From: Shimwellia blattae DSM 4481 = NBRC 105725
GTDB lineage: Bacteria > Pseudomonadota > Gammaproteobacteria > Enterobacterales > Enterobacteriaceae
Reading direction: 5' to 3'
DNA: 64,000 bases
Assembly (NCBI RefSeq): GCF_000262305.1
Contig: NC_017910.1
Coordinates: 2,108,001-2,172,000, forward strand
The position numbers and the translations under genes were made by a program. The notes below the pieces were generated by a model. It made no database searches. It saw nothing but the letters and a program-made list of their open reading frames with translations, and was not told where the DNA came from. The first letter of the stretch is position 1, and each line of letters begins with the position of its first letter. Shown piece after piece: positions 42,129 to 50,875 of this stretch.

Positions 42129-43880
42129 CTAGAATTTCCCCGCTCCTGCTAATCTAATAAACTCAGAATCACTAATACCAATTCGCATCCAATTGCTAAC
42201 TAATGCAGCCATTTCACTTGATGTTCTTGAATATCGAAGCTCTCCAAGCCATGTAAATTTTATCCCATTTGAATCTGTAAAACTAAAAATATCACCATCA
42301 TCCTGTATCGCTCTAATTTTTTGAGTTTCAGGATCGGGCATGAAATCAAATGTTCTAATTACTGGCTTTTTTTGCTCCAATCGCAAATGGATTTCACACC
42401 TACTATCATCATTAACAACAAGACTGTATTTTTTAGCATCCTCAAAAGCTTTTAAAAATACAAACGGAGTCTTATCCTTCAACCTTAAAGTATCGCAAGC
42501 AGGAGTGAAACATATTAAATACTCATATTTAATTTCCTTACTTTTATCAACCGTAAGTATAGAGTTCCTTTCTCCATCTATGATGGTCGCGCCGGCTTCG
42601 GCTACCTCGACATCCATTGGTTCTTTATTTTTTTCAGGCAGACAATATCTCAATAATGTTCCGGATGTTAATGTTGGCGTCCAATCAGCACTCCCTGTAA
42701 GTTTTGAGCGGCCAAAAGCTTCTCTTTTAAACGCGACTAAACGACCAAATTCATATTCCGATTTTTTAGAGTTATCTACACCGCCTGCTAATGACTCTGA
42801 TATTAAATTTCTTTTATTCTCCGCCAATTTAAAAAATGAGTTATTCGGCAAATCGAAACCTTTATCAGTAATATTACCTGCATCAAGAAGCATCAATATA
42901 GTATCTCTATTAATGGAGTAGTTGGCGTTAACCTGACAGTCTCCGATACAATCAGAGTTTGCTTCAACCCAGTGTTTTATAATATCATTACTAAGATACT
43001 TGTCAGATATTTTTTCAAGCCCCAGGGCATTATCACACTCAGTAACAAATAAATCACGAAGCATTTCTGAAACATCACTTGATGGATTGGTGATTAATTT
43101 ATTCGCTATATAAGATGAATCCAGCCAATTTCCAAACCTTGTCAACATGTGATGGGTATTATCACGAATAGCACCAACTGATGCTAACGCAAAAGCAGGA
43201 ATAAGACCATTAGAGAAACGTGTAAATAAACGAATCAGTTCATCAGGTAATGTTGCTGCTTGTGTATCAGTTTTATTTCTTAGGATAACTATAGTGCTCG
43301 CATTTTCGGCACAATAATCAATATCAGAAACATCGTTAACAGTAACACCACCACGTTTGAGATACTGCTTTATCTCATCAAATATTTCCTCACCAAGCGG
43401 CTCTCCAGTATAAACACAGAGTAATCTCAATCGACCATTATCACTATCATCAGCTTTGGCGATTTTTTCTAAAATCTCTAATGTTAAAGAAGAGCTCTGC
43501 CGCTCTAAATACCAATCAATAACAATTAAATCAGATATTTTTGCTGCTTGTAAGACTTTATTAACTTTAGAGTCTCTCTCCTCACCGGCATCATCATCAG
43601 GTAAAACAAAAGCACACGCAATTCCCTTTTCAGCAAAAACATCCGAAATAGCCCTAATATTAAGATCATGCTCATTATGCTCACTTATCTCTACATCAGG
43701 ATTCTCTAACACAAATGTATTTTCGTCACCAAATCCAGTGTCTGTTGATATTGGAAGATGAACATTACGATTCGATGATTTAACCCAAGGTTGGTTATCA
43801 ATAACCACAGCCGTTTTAAGGAAAGCTTTCACCGCATTAGATTGATGTTTTTGCCAAGAATCATTATCTACATGGCTCAT
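42129..43880 (-). CDS. Receiver-like protein of the cargo operon (response-regulator fold plus large unknown domain)
   Basis: 583 aa. Residues ~20-210 resemble a CheY-type receiver with a long insert: strand TAVVIDNQ with acid D28, strand DLIVIDWYLE with the phosphoacceptor-like D122, LLCVYTGE with T158, and VILRNK with K203, the D/D/T/K set of response regulators. The remaining ~370 residues hold no known output domain; ICFTPACDTLRLKDKTPF (~440) is a notable motif. It starts one base past the stop of the ATPase gene, so it is the third gene of the operon. I infer a partner or effector of the ATPase; there is no recognisable nuclease motif. Confidence 0.75.
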   Translation of the reverse strand: MSHVDNDSWQKHQSNAVKAFLKTAVVIDNQPWVKSSNRNVHLPISTDTGFGDENTFVLENPDVEISEHNEHDLNIRAISDVFAEKGIACAFVLPDDDAGEERDSKVNKVLQAAKISDLIVIDWYLERQSSSLTLEILEKIAKADDSDNGRLRLLCVYTGEPLGEEIFDEIKQYLKRGGVTVNDVSDIDYCAENASTIVILRNKTDTQAATLPDELIRLFTRFSNGLIPAFALASVGAIRDNTHHMLTRFGNWLDSSYIANKLITNPSSDVSEMLRDLFVTECDNALGLEKISDKYLSNDIIKHWVEANSDCIGDCQVNANYSINRDTILMLLDAGNITDKGFDLPNNSFFKLAENKRNLISESLAGGVDNSKKSEYEFGRLVAFKREAFGRSKLTGSADWTPTLTSGTLLRYCLPEKNKEPMDVEVAEAGATIIDGERNSILTVDKSKEIKYEYLICFTPACDTLRLKDKTPFVFLKAFEDAKKYSLVVNDDSRCEIHLRLEQKKPVIRTFDFMPDPETQKIRAIQDDGDIFSFTDSNGIKFTWLGELRYSRTSSEMAALVSNWMRIGISDSEFIRLAGAGKF

Positions 43881-43881
43881 A

Positions 43882-46854
43882 TTAAATCTCCTTATCTAAT
43901 ACCGGATGAATTTTAAACACAGGGTTAACATCGATACCGGCTTTAATTAAAGAAATATCGAAACCTTCATTTTTTAATGTCTGTTTTGTAATTGCCAACC
44001 CCATGCCTCTGCCGCCTTCCTTTAAGGTTTCGCCAAAATTAAATATTCTATCTCTGTATCTATCTTCTATTCCAGGACCATTATTTGATAATAAGAACCC
44101 ATCAATGTCGGCATCAAAATATATTATCCTATCCCCAGAAACCCGATGAGATAGCCAATATATTGCATTATCAACAATATTAATAAATGCGCCAATTATG
44201 GCTGATGATTTGCATTTAACCGTAAAATCCCTAAAAGCATGAGATATTTCTAATACTATTTTATGTTTATCTAACTGCTCAGTGAAAACAATCTTAACGA
44301 CTCGGATAATTTCACTACCCGAAAGCTCTATCGTTTGACGATGCATTCTTCTTCCCAATGGATCTAAGGCTTTTAAATAGCCATCAAGACGCTCAATATG
44401 AACTCTTAGATCCATATAAATTGGCGATAAAGGTGCATTTTTATCTGCCCAAGGCTTAAACCTCACCATAGCTGAGCGAATACCTTTTATGGAGCTTTCA
44501 AACTCATGCTGAAGAATACCTACAGACATTCCCATCTGTGCAAATTCAGAATAGAATTCGATTTGCTCTTCAAGAATTTGGTTTCTTGCTTCTATTGCAG
44601 CGAATTTATCATCGTATGTATCTTTTGATTTGATATCATCAATCAATGAATCTAATTGGCTTTTTATGGAGCTAAAGTTAACAAGTTCATTATTATATAA
44701 TGCATTAATTTTTCCGTTAATATCGTTCCTAATTAGCTCAATTTCAGATGGGCGTTGAGCCGATTTTTTCACAAACTCGTCAATAATCAATTCAACATCG
44801 ACTCTAGCTCGAGAAAACTCAGACTTAATAACTTCATTTACTGAGTTAGTCATAGTTTTCAATGCAGTCGCAGCTGATCGTCTTATCGCCATTATATCTT
44901 TAATGATTTTATCACTTTCATTCTGGATATCAGCAATCGCATTATTTCTTCTTTCAGATAATGGGATTCTTTGACGCGACAATTCAGCTATTTTTTCAAG
45001 AGAGGATGCCATTGACTTATTAATCAAATCTTCTCTAATTTTTGAAGATATATCCTCATACGAAAACCAATCATTTTTCAATCGATTGGTTAATGCTAAA
45101 CCTCTAGGTTGAACAATGGTTAATTGTGAGTTTAATTTTTTATATTTGTCATTAACTTCTCGTTCAATATCTCTCAACACTTTGCCGAAATCAGAAATAT
45201 CAACATTGAATTCTAATTGTTGCAATGCAATAGAACAATAACTATCTATTTTTAACACTTCATCTTCGAAGTGGTTTTTATTATAGAGTTCAAAAAAATC
45301 GTCCAGCTCACTTTGAAAGTCTTTTCTTCTATTTTCAACTTTAGCTTTTTGTTTTTTTAACAACTCATTCTGTTTTTTATATAAATCTTTAATTTCATTA
45401 AAATCATCAGTTTGTGCCCCGCTTTTTCGGAAAAACTCAATAGCTAACTGACGAAATAAACCTATTAATATAGAGCGAAAATCTCTATAAGCCTGGTTTT
45501 CTCTAAAGCCTTCACGGCCAGCCTTTTCTGACAGAGTTTCGTTGTTTTCTTGCGTAATTGCAACGTATCCGAATCCACGCCGATATGAAAAAAACCAATC
45601 TCTAAATGATTGCGTTCTTCTTTTCTCAATATCCAGCCAATCGACATCTGAATTTCCATATGGTAAAACTCGTATTCCATTCTTATAAATATATAAACCA
45701 CCAATCCTGTCTGTTTTTCTTGACATATTAGTCCACTCATCCGGAGTCAATCGAGACTCATGAGCAACCCCTTGTACATAACCATATTTAAAAGAAAACG
45801 CACCACATTTTGACTGACGCCCTTTACCATCGACCCAATTATATATAAATTCCCTTTTTTTCCCATAAATTGAAACTACACCAACAAACTGACCATACTC
45901 ATTAAATTCCCCTTCAAAAAACTGATCTGTTCGATCAAAATCAGAGTTTTCAAAGAAAATTTTTCCGCCAATTAACTCTTCAACTTCTCCCGCGCGATGA
46001 ATCCTAAATTCGGTTTTAATAACAGGTTTAGAATCCAACATTAAGTTAGAAAAACCTAATAAACTACGTTCGAGTTTAGATGCTTCTTTATCTGTTCCTC
46101 CCTCTATATCATCATCAAGTTCTGGTGCTACCGGTAAAAGGATAAAATGAGTTCCATATCCCCCATCTCGTAGCGATAATGAGTCATCATCCTTTTCCCT
46201 GAGCATTTTATCAATCGCATCTGGGTTTATTTTTTTATAGCCACTTAATTGTTGCTTCAGGTTATTATATTCATCTAGATCAATCTCATTTTTGAGATCA
46301 TCAATATTTTTTTCTACTTTATCAACCAATACGGTTATATCGCTATTGTTTAATACGTAGCCACCGTCATATTCTTCAACTGGAATATTTATTGCGCTAA
46401 TGTCAATACCTGGTTGTTCGAATAACCCCCAGTGGACAAGAGCAACAACCAAATTATGTAAACCATCCTCACGAACAGCTCTTGTCATCAACAGCGTAAT
46501 AGGAGAGATTACGGCTATAGCTAATCGACCGATTCCTTTCTCCCCCATAATTGCACGTGAAGCCAAGGCTTTCGGACCACGCCACTCATCTTTCCCCAAT
46601 AATTTTTTATTATAATTAATTCGAGATTCTGTCCCTAATGTTAACCAGCGACTTTCGACATCCTGGCGAGTCATTCCATACCCATTATCTCTGAGTATGA
46701 GAATCTTATTTTGTTGAAAATAATCAACTTCAACGTTTTCAGCATAGGCATCATGAGCATTTTTAAATAATTCATGTATAGCAGTAGGAATACCCGCAAT
46801 CTGCTGCCTTCCTAGCATATCTACAGCTCTAGCCCTAACTATTATTTGAGTCAT
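43882..46854 (-). CDS. Double-GHKL ATPase: MORC/Hsp90-like N-terminus, histidine-kinase-like C-terminus
   Basis: 990 aa. The N-terminal GHKL ATPase has N-box IHELFKNAHDA (E28, N32), G1 box DNGYG (56-60) and G2 box GEKGIGR (104-110), in the MutL/MORC/Hsp90 style. A transducer-like region and basic coiled coils (~480-780) follow. The C-terminus looks like a sensor kinase: an H-box-like QHEFESS with H783, an N-box with N896, a G1 box NNGPGI (924-929, Asp replaced by Asn) and G2 GRGMGL (948-953). Its start overlaps the methyltransferase end (ATGA). MORC-like ATPases with DNA methylases are known from restriction-type systems; two GHKL modules in one chain is unusual. Confidence 0.8.
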   Translation of the reverse strand: MTQIIVRARAVDMLGRQQIAGIPTAIHELFKNAHDAYAENVEVDYFQQNKILILRDNGYGMTRQDVESRWLTLGTESRINYNKKLLGKDEWRGPKALASRAIMGEKGIGRLAIAVISPITLLMTRAVREDGLHNLVVALVHWGLFEQPGIDISAINIPVEEYDGGYVLNNSDITVLVDKVEKNIDDLKNEIDLDEYNNLKQQLSGYKKINPDAIDKMLREKDDDSLSLRDGGYGTHFILLPVAPELDDDIEGGTDKEASKLERSLLGFSNLMLDSKPVIKTEFRIHRAGEVEELIGGKIFFENSDFDRTDQFFEGEFNEYGQFVGVVSIYGKKREFIYNWVDGKGRQSKCGAFSFKYGYVQGVAHESRLTPDEWTNMSRKTDRIGGLYIYKNGIRVLPYGNSDVDWLDIEKRRTQSFRDWFFSYRRGFGYVAITQENNETLSEKAGREGFRENQAYRDFRSILIGLFRQLAIEFFRKSGAQTDDFNEIKDLYKKQNELLKKQKAKVENRRKDFQSELDDFFELYNKNHFEDEVLKIDSYCSIALQQLEFNVDISDFGKVLRDIEREVNDKYKKLNSQLTIVQPRGLALTNRLKNDWFSYEDISSKIREDLINKSMASSLEKIAELSRQRIPLSERRNNAIADIQNESDKIIKDIMAIRRSAATALKTMTNSVNEVIKSEFSRARVDVELIIDEFVKKSAQRPSEIELIRNDINGKINALYNNELVNFSSIKSQLDSLIDDIKSKDTYDDKFAAIEARNQILEEQIEFYSEFAQMGMSVGILQHEFESSIKGIRSAMVRFKPWADKNAPLSPIYMDLRVHIERLDGYLKALDPLGRRMHRQTIELSGSEIIRVVKIVFTEQLDKHKIVLEISHAFRDFTVKCKSSAIIGAFINIVDNAIYWLSHRVSGDRIIYFDADIDGFLLSNNGPGIEDRYRDRIFNFGETLKEGGRGMGLAITKQTLKNEGFDISLIKAGIDVNPVFKIHPVLDKEI

Positions 46855-47927
46855 TCAGACCTCTCAGTTTTTTCTAAAATTGAAGCCGCTTTCTTAGGAT
46901 ATAAATACTCATATATAGCTAAACCTATTTGGTGCATCATTTCCGGCGGCACCGCATTTCCTATTTGAGTTGCAATTTGAGCTGAGTTCCCATGGAAAAT
47001 ATATTCATCGGGAAAAGATTGTAACCGTGCAGCCTCGCGAAGTGTAATAGATCTATTTTGCTCAGGGTGTGCGAATCGTCCCTTAGTTATATCCGTGCAC
47101 CCCGTAGTTAAAGTAGGTGCCACATCATCCCATCTCATTCGCCCATAAGTATCTGAAAAAGAACTGCCTTTAGATTTCTTATGACAATTTAATTGTAAAT
47201 AATCAGGCAAAGACTCCCGCCCACCGCCATTCTTTGGTATCTGCTCAAGTCGCTGAATATTCAACGTCGAGTGTCTACGAGCAAAGTGCAGGGGATCCTT
47301 TAAATCAGAAGATACGCCTATCGGGGGAACGGGTAACTCACCAATTGCCTGAGATACAGTTATTTTTGATTGTGTTTCGATATTTAACGAAAAATCTTTC
47401 AATCCTTTTTTCGTGGCAATTAGTACCATTCTCATCCGTCGTTGAGGCACACCTAATGTCGCCGCATTTACCTTAGTCGGCTTCATTACGACGTAACCTG
47501 ATTTAGAAAGCCAATTTTTGTAATCTAGAAAGATTCCGGTTGATGCAAGTCCTGGCACATTCTCCAAAAACACAACGGATGGCTTAAAATAATTAATAAA
47601 TTTCTTAGACTCAAATACAAGATTCCTACGTGAATCTTGTGCGTTTTTTGTTCTATTTTGATTACTAAATGGTTGACATGGTGCACACACTACAAGTAGA
47701 TCGAGCCCGTTTGGTATTAAATCAGAAAATTGTTCAGGTGTAACCTTTCGGATGTCTTGCTGAAGCAGTCTTACTGATGGATGGTTAGCACTATACGTTT
47801 TACATGCTAACGCATCAAAATCAACAGCACCAACAACATTAAACCCTGCCTTATTCAAGCCAAACGATACGGCCCCTGAGCCACAAAATAAATCTAATGC
47901 GATGGGTTTAGGTGCGGATGACATCAT
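46851..47927 (-). CDS. DNA (cytosine-5) methyltransferase
   Basis: 358 aa with the C5-MTase motifs in order: I (LDLFCGSG, 11-18), IV (APCQPFS, catalytic C84), VI (ENVP, E122), VIII (PQRRMR, 161-166), a target recognition region (~200-290), IX (LREAARLQSFPD) and X (QIGNAVPPE). First gene of a three-gene operon with the GHKL ATPase and receiver protein, overlapping the former by 4 bases. The target sequence cannot be deduced. No companion restriction enzyme or Vsr gene is nearby, so methylation may mark self DNA for the ATPase system. Confidence 0.93.
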   Translation of the reverse strand: MMSSAPKPIALDLFCGSGAVSFGLNKAGFNVVGAVDFDALACKTYSANHPSVRLLQQDIRKVTPEQFSDLIPNGLDLLVVCAPCQPFSNQNRTKNAQDSRRNLVFESKKFINYFKPSVVFLENVPGLASTGIFLDYKNWLSKSGYVVMKPTKVNAATLGVPQRRMRMVLIATKKGLKDFSLNIETQSKITVSQAIGELPVPPIGVSSDLKDPLHFARRHSTLNIQRLEQIPKNGGGRESLPDYLQLNCHKKSKGSSFSDTYGRMRWDDVAPTLTTGCTDITKGRFAHPEQNRSITLREAARLQSFPDEYIFHGNSAQIATQIGNAVPPEMMHQIGLAIYEYLYPKKAASILEKTERSE

Positions 47928-48213
47928 TTACATTCCTACATCTTATAAAAAATTAAATATAAAAATATTTTCTCGTTAAAGACACGTTACCAACATCAGG
48001 AAAACCACATCAGTAACAGTAACCATTAACAATCAATGAATTACAAGATATTAACACTATCATGTAACCCTGTAATTTATCATATTCTACAAACATGACA
48101 CACTTAGAAACAGTGATTATTGTGTATTACTGTATAGCTCTACACAAGTGTGTAAACTCAACCTTTATGCCTTAAATTAAATCATAATATTAAAAATAAT
48201 CAACAAGTTAACA
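47928..48213 (-). promoter_or_regulatory. Upstream region of the cargo operon
   Basis: 286 AT-rich bases before the methyltransferase ATG with no gene. Likely holds the operon's own promoter, since expression independent of phage early promoters would be needed in the lysogen. No clear promoter could be chosen among many AT-rich hexamers. Confidence 0.4.
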
Positions 48214-48405
48214 CTAAAACCACCATGAAGTAGCTCTCTGTATACCTGCCAGGCTTTTAGCATTATCCAGCATATATAAACTCACAACAAACTCCCCTTC
48301 CCTCATCACGAACCCGGCCCTGAACGTGCCATCCGGATTTCGGTACACCACAAACGGTCTTGTGCTCTGGTTAAACCCTCTGATCTTCTCGACTGGTATT
48401 TGCAT
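48214..48405 (-). CDS. Small hypothetical phage protein
   Basis: 63 aa from the ATG at 48405 (MQIPVEKIRGFNQSTRPFVVYRNPDGTFRAGFVM), ribosome binding site GGGGGA. It follows the helicase-loader gene on the same strand and is at the border of the cargo operon. Predicted mostly beta; no family recognised. Confidence 0.6.
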   Translation of the reverse strand: MQIPVEKIRGFNQSTRPFVVYRNPDGTFRAGFVMREGEFVVSLYMLDNAKSLAGIQRATSWWF

Positions 48406-48520
48406 AGCTCCCCCTGAGTGGATCTGCAGTTCTCCTCGTCTGCACGCTTCCTGAACCGGCCAGCGATGGTGCAATCAGGTGCGGTTGTTTAATTTCTACT
48501 ACAAATTCCGCGGGGAACAA

Positions 48521-49249
48521 CTACCGGGTGCCGTTTTTGCGATACGAATTCCAGTCAAAAATCACCCACAGGCCATTTCCGTCCTGTAGCCGGTCTACAG
48601 CCCGGGGACCAAGCACCTCCACCAGCGCAGAGAAATTCAGGTTTGTGAGGATGCCCGTCGGCCTCATGCTGGCGGCACGGCGATCGATAATCTGGTTTAG
48701 CACCACAAACTCGTTGCGGGTGTCGCGCTGCACTCCCACCTCGTCCAGCACCAGCAGGTCTGCCCCGCACAGTCGCTCAATCAGGTCCCCTTCGGAGCGC
48801 CCGGCGCTGTAACCGTCCCTGATGCCCAGCATCAGGTCTGCCACGGTGATGATCAGCGCCGTTCGCCCCCGGCGCAGCAACGTGTTGCAGATGGCCGCCG
48901 CCAGGTGATTCTTCCCGGTTCCTGGTGAGCCGGAGAACACGAAACAGGCACAGTGGCCACTTTCGGCGTTGCTCAGCCAGGCTCTGGCCATGGTGAGTGC
49001 GTTGCGCTGGCCAGGGTTTTCTACCTGGTAATTTTTAAACGTGCATGCCTGGTAGCGTTCGAGGATCCCGGAGCGGCCAAGTATATTTTCCAGCCTGATG
49101 CGCTGGTTCTCGCGGATCAGGGCTTCTGCGTGGCGGCGCCCCTCCTCCCGCTGCCAGGTCATCAGCTCGGCGGCGCTGGTAAATTTGGGCCGTACCCCTG
49201 CGGGCATCACCTGCTGCAGGCGTTTCATGAGTCCGGTCTGGTTTCCCAT
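48521..49249 (-). CDS. DnaC-like helicase loader
   Basis: 242-aa AAA+ ATPase strongly like E. coli DnaC: Walker A SGSPGTGKNHLAAAICN (DnaC also has KN in place of KT), Walker B LLVLDEVG, and a C-terminal arginine region. It should load the host DnaB helicase at the phage origin, replacing lambda gpP. It follows the O-like gene by three bases. Confidence 0.93.
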   Translation of the reverse strand: MGNQTGLMKRLQQVMPAGVRPKFTSAAELMTWQREEGRRHAEALIRENQRIRLENILGRSGILERYQACTFKNYQVENPGQRNALTMARAWLSNAESGHCACFVFSGSPGTGKNHLAAAICNTLLRRGRTALIITVADLMLGIRDGYSAGRSEGDLIERLCGADLLVLDEVGVQRDTRNEFVVLNQIIDRRAASMRPTGILTNLNFSALVEVLGPRAVDRLQDGNGLWVIFDWNSYRKNGTR

Positions 49250-49252
49250 GGT

Positions 49253-50125
49253 CTACCCCCTGAATCCCGGTGGTATGGCGCTATCCGGGACAGAAACACC
49301 ACTAAAACCCGCGCTTCTGAAATGGTTTTCGCTGTGTGCGGCACGCGGTGAATTCTGGCACTTCTGGAGCCAGGTCGTGATGAAACGCTTTATCCCGGCC
49401 CGGGTTTTTCGTCGTCGGGGATTGGCATCAAGCCACCCGGCCATATTCCGGATCTCCTGGCGGATATCAACCGCCGGGTATAACTTCGCCTGTTCCTGCA
49501 GGTAGCGCTCACCAAGTGCAAAATTACCGTCCCCACCCGACAGGGGAAGTTTTATAAATATCGGGTCTTCGACTTCAGCGTGCAATGAAAAATGTTCAGC
49601 TCCGGACAAGTGGTTTTGTTCCTGTTCTTGTTCCTGTTCTTGTTCTTGTTCCTGTTCTTGGCTTCCTGGCCCCTGGCAAGCCCCTTCAGAGCCCCTTCGG
49701 CTCTGGCGTTTTACATCGAGGTGAAAATCGTCTTTATAACGTTCATAAAACTCTGAAAGGAAAGCATTTTCAGGAAGGCTGGCATACTCTCGCCGGACAC
49801 CTGCACACTGGTTATCCCTGGGGTTTAATGATCTCCCGACCTGATAAGCAGCCATTTCATGTACCCAGATCATCTCTGTAGCCTCATCATAGCTACAAAA
49901 TCCCACTTCAATGGCCCTGCTAAGCCCCTTGCTGGCCCCTTCAAAGCCCAGCCCCGTCTCATGAGATAAGTACAACACGGGCAAGTAATACAGCCCCAGC
50001 ATATTGGCGTGCGGGGATGTCATAAGATACAGGGCAACAACCTGAGCTTCCGCGCCCGCTTTTCGCAATTCGCGTCCTGATTTTCCCATCCAGAACTGGG
50101 GTGAAACTTTTGCGTAATCACGCAT
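49253..50125 (-). CDS. O-like replication initiation protein
   Basis: 290 aa from the ATG at 50125 (MRDYAKVSPQFWMGKSGRELRKAG), ribosome binding site GGAG. The N-terminal half reads like a winged-helix origin-binding domain (EAQVVALYLMTSPHANMLGLYYLP...). A Gln-Glu repeat (~153-170) links it to a C-terminal helicase-loader-interacting half. Located directly before the DnaC-like gene as O is before P in lambda. In lambda the origin lies within gene O; here a hexanucleotide repeat inside the gene is a candidate feature of it. Confidence 0.82.
   Translation of the reverse strand: MRDYAKVSPQFWMGKSGRELRKAGAEAQVVALYLMTSPHANMLGLYYLPVLYLSHETGLGFEGASKGLSRAIEVGFCSYDEATEMIWVHEMAAYQVGRSLNPRDNQCAGVRREYASLPENAFLSEFYERYKDDFHLDVKRQSRRGSEGACQGPGSQEQEQEQEQEQEQEQNHLSGAEHFSLHAEVEDPIFIKLPLSGGDGNFALGERYLQEQAKLYPAVDIRQEIRNMAGWLDANPRRRKTRAGIKRFITTWLQKCQNSPRAAHSENHFRSAGFSGVSVPDSAIPPGFRG
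49618..49659 (-). repeat. Seven hexanucleotide repeats inside the O-like gene
   Basis: Seven tandem GTTCYT units (plus strand), coding (Gln-Glu)n on the minus strand. Unit loss or gain stays in frame. Similar mid-gene position to the lambda origin iterons, but units are much shorter. Confidence 0.85.
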
Positions 50126-50135
50126 AAGCACTCCG

Positions 50136-50579
50136 TTACGTAATGAGTTGTTCCACTAAGGGTATGAGCGCATGCAAGTGGTCCATAACCCGGTTTAGTT
50201 TTATAAGCGCTGTCGGGCAGCGGATGGCCAGTGCGGCCATGGCTTCACCGTAGGATGCCATCAGCCTGGCGCTGGCCAGCTGCGGAGAGTCAGGTTCTTC
50301 CAGTTCAAGGCGTTTATCTCTGGGCATGGCCTGAAGGGCGGTGTCTGTCAGCATGCTGGCCATCTGCCGATACCGGTTTCCGCCAAGCCCGAAGATCCGC
50401 CGTACCCGCTGTGCCGCATTGCGGATCCCGGTCTCACTGTCTGGCCGCGGCAGAAGTTCTCCCCCCACGGTTTCATGATATTTTTCGCTGATCGCGATAC
50501 TGACGGTTTTCCAGCTGGTGCGCAGGGCCCAGTCATTAACCCCCACCGCCACCTGATCCACAGTTACCCTGATTTTCAT
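50136..50579 (-). CDS. YdaT-like protein (CII-type regulator / toxin family)
   Basis: 147 aa, resembling the YdaT family of Rac-type prophages in the AISEKYHETVGGELLPRPDSETGIRNAAQRVRRIFG stretch and overall length. YdaT proteins are DNA-binding, act like CII in lysis-lysogeny control, and are toxic when overexpressed. It overlaps the YdaS/Cro-like gene by 4 bases, the ydaST order. The assignment rests on weak resemblance plus context. Confidence 0.6.
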   Translation of the reverse strand: MKIRVTVDQVAVGVNDWALRTSWKTVSIAISEKYHETVGGELLPRPDSETGIRNAAQRVRRIFGLGGNRYRQMASMLTDTALQAMPRDKRLELEEPDSPQLASARLMASYGEAMAALAIRCPTALIKLNRVMDHLHALIPLVEQLIT

Positions 50580-50791
50580 GTTTCAGACCCCCTTTCGAGC
50601 TTTGCTTTAGCATATGAGTCGTAAATTTCTGGGTCATATTTCAATTTATGATCTGAAGCCAGCTCTAGTCGGAACGCGTTTTTTTCAGGGATAAGTTCCC
50701 CCCATTGAGAAACTGCTGATGGGTGAACACCCGCAGCCTGAGCTACTTTTGTTCTGCTACCGAAGTAATTAATTGCTTCTTTCTTTAGCAT
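50576..50791 (-). CDS. Cro/YdaS-like repressor
   Basis: 71-aa helix-turn-helix protein: MLKKEAINYFGSRTKVAQAAGVHPSAVSQWGELIPEKNAFRLELAS, typical of YdaS/Cro. It is divergent from the RacR-like repressor across 84 bases that hold operator-like sites. Should repress the lysogenic promoter early in infection. Confidence 0.85.
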   Translation of the reverse strand: MLKKEAINYFGSRTKVAQAAGVHPSAVSQWGELIPEKNAFRLELASDHKLKYDPEIYDSYAKAKLERGSET

Positions 50792-50808
50792 AAGATGCCT
50801 TCCTCTTG

Positions 50809-50822
50809 GTGAGTTTTCTCAC
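50809..50822. promoter_or_regulatory. Operator-like palindrome GTGAGTTTTCTCAC
   Basis: Five-base arms around TTTT between the divergent cro-like and repressor genes. Related sequences, GTGAGTTTTATAAAC (51322) and TTGAGTTATCTTAAC (51358), lie on the other side of the repressor gene, recalling the OR/OL layout of lambda. Confidence 0.55.
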
Positions 50823-50875
50823 AAAGACTATGAATTGAGGAAACTAAAGTCAATAGAATTTAAGATATCTAAACT

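Noticed and set aside
42129..43880. Restriction nuclease hidden in the receiver-like protein
   Set aside because: No PD-(D/E)xK, HNH, GIY-YIG or PLD motif can be seen in the C-terminal ~370 residues; left as unknown.
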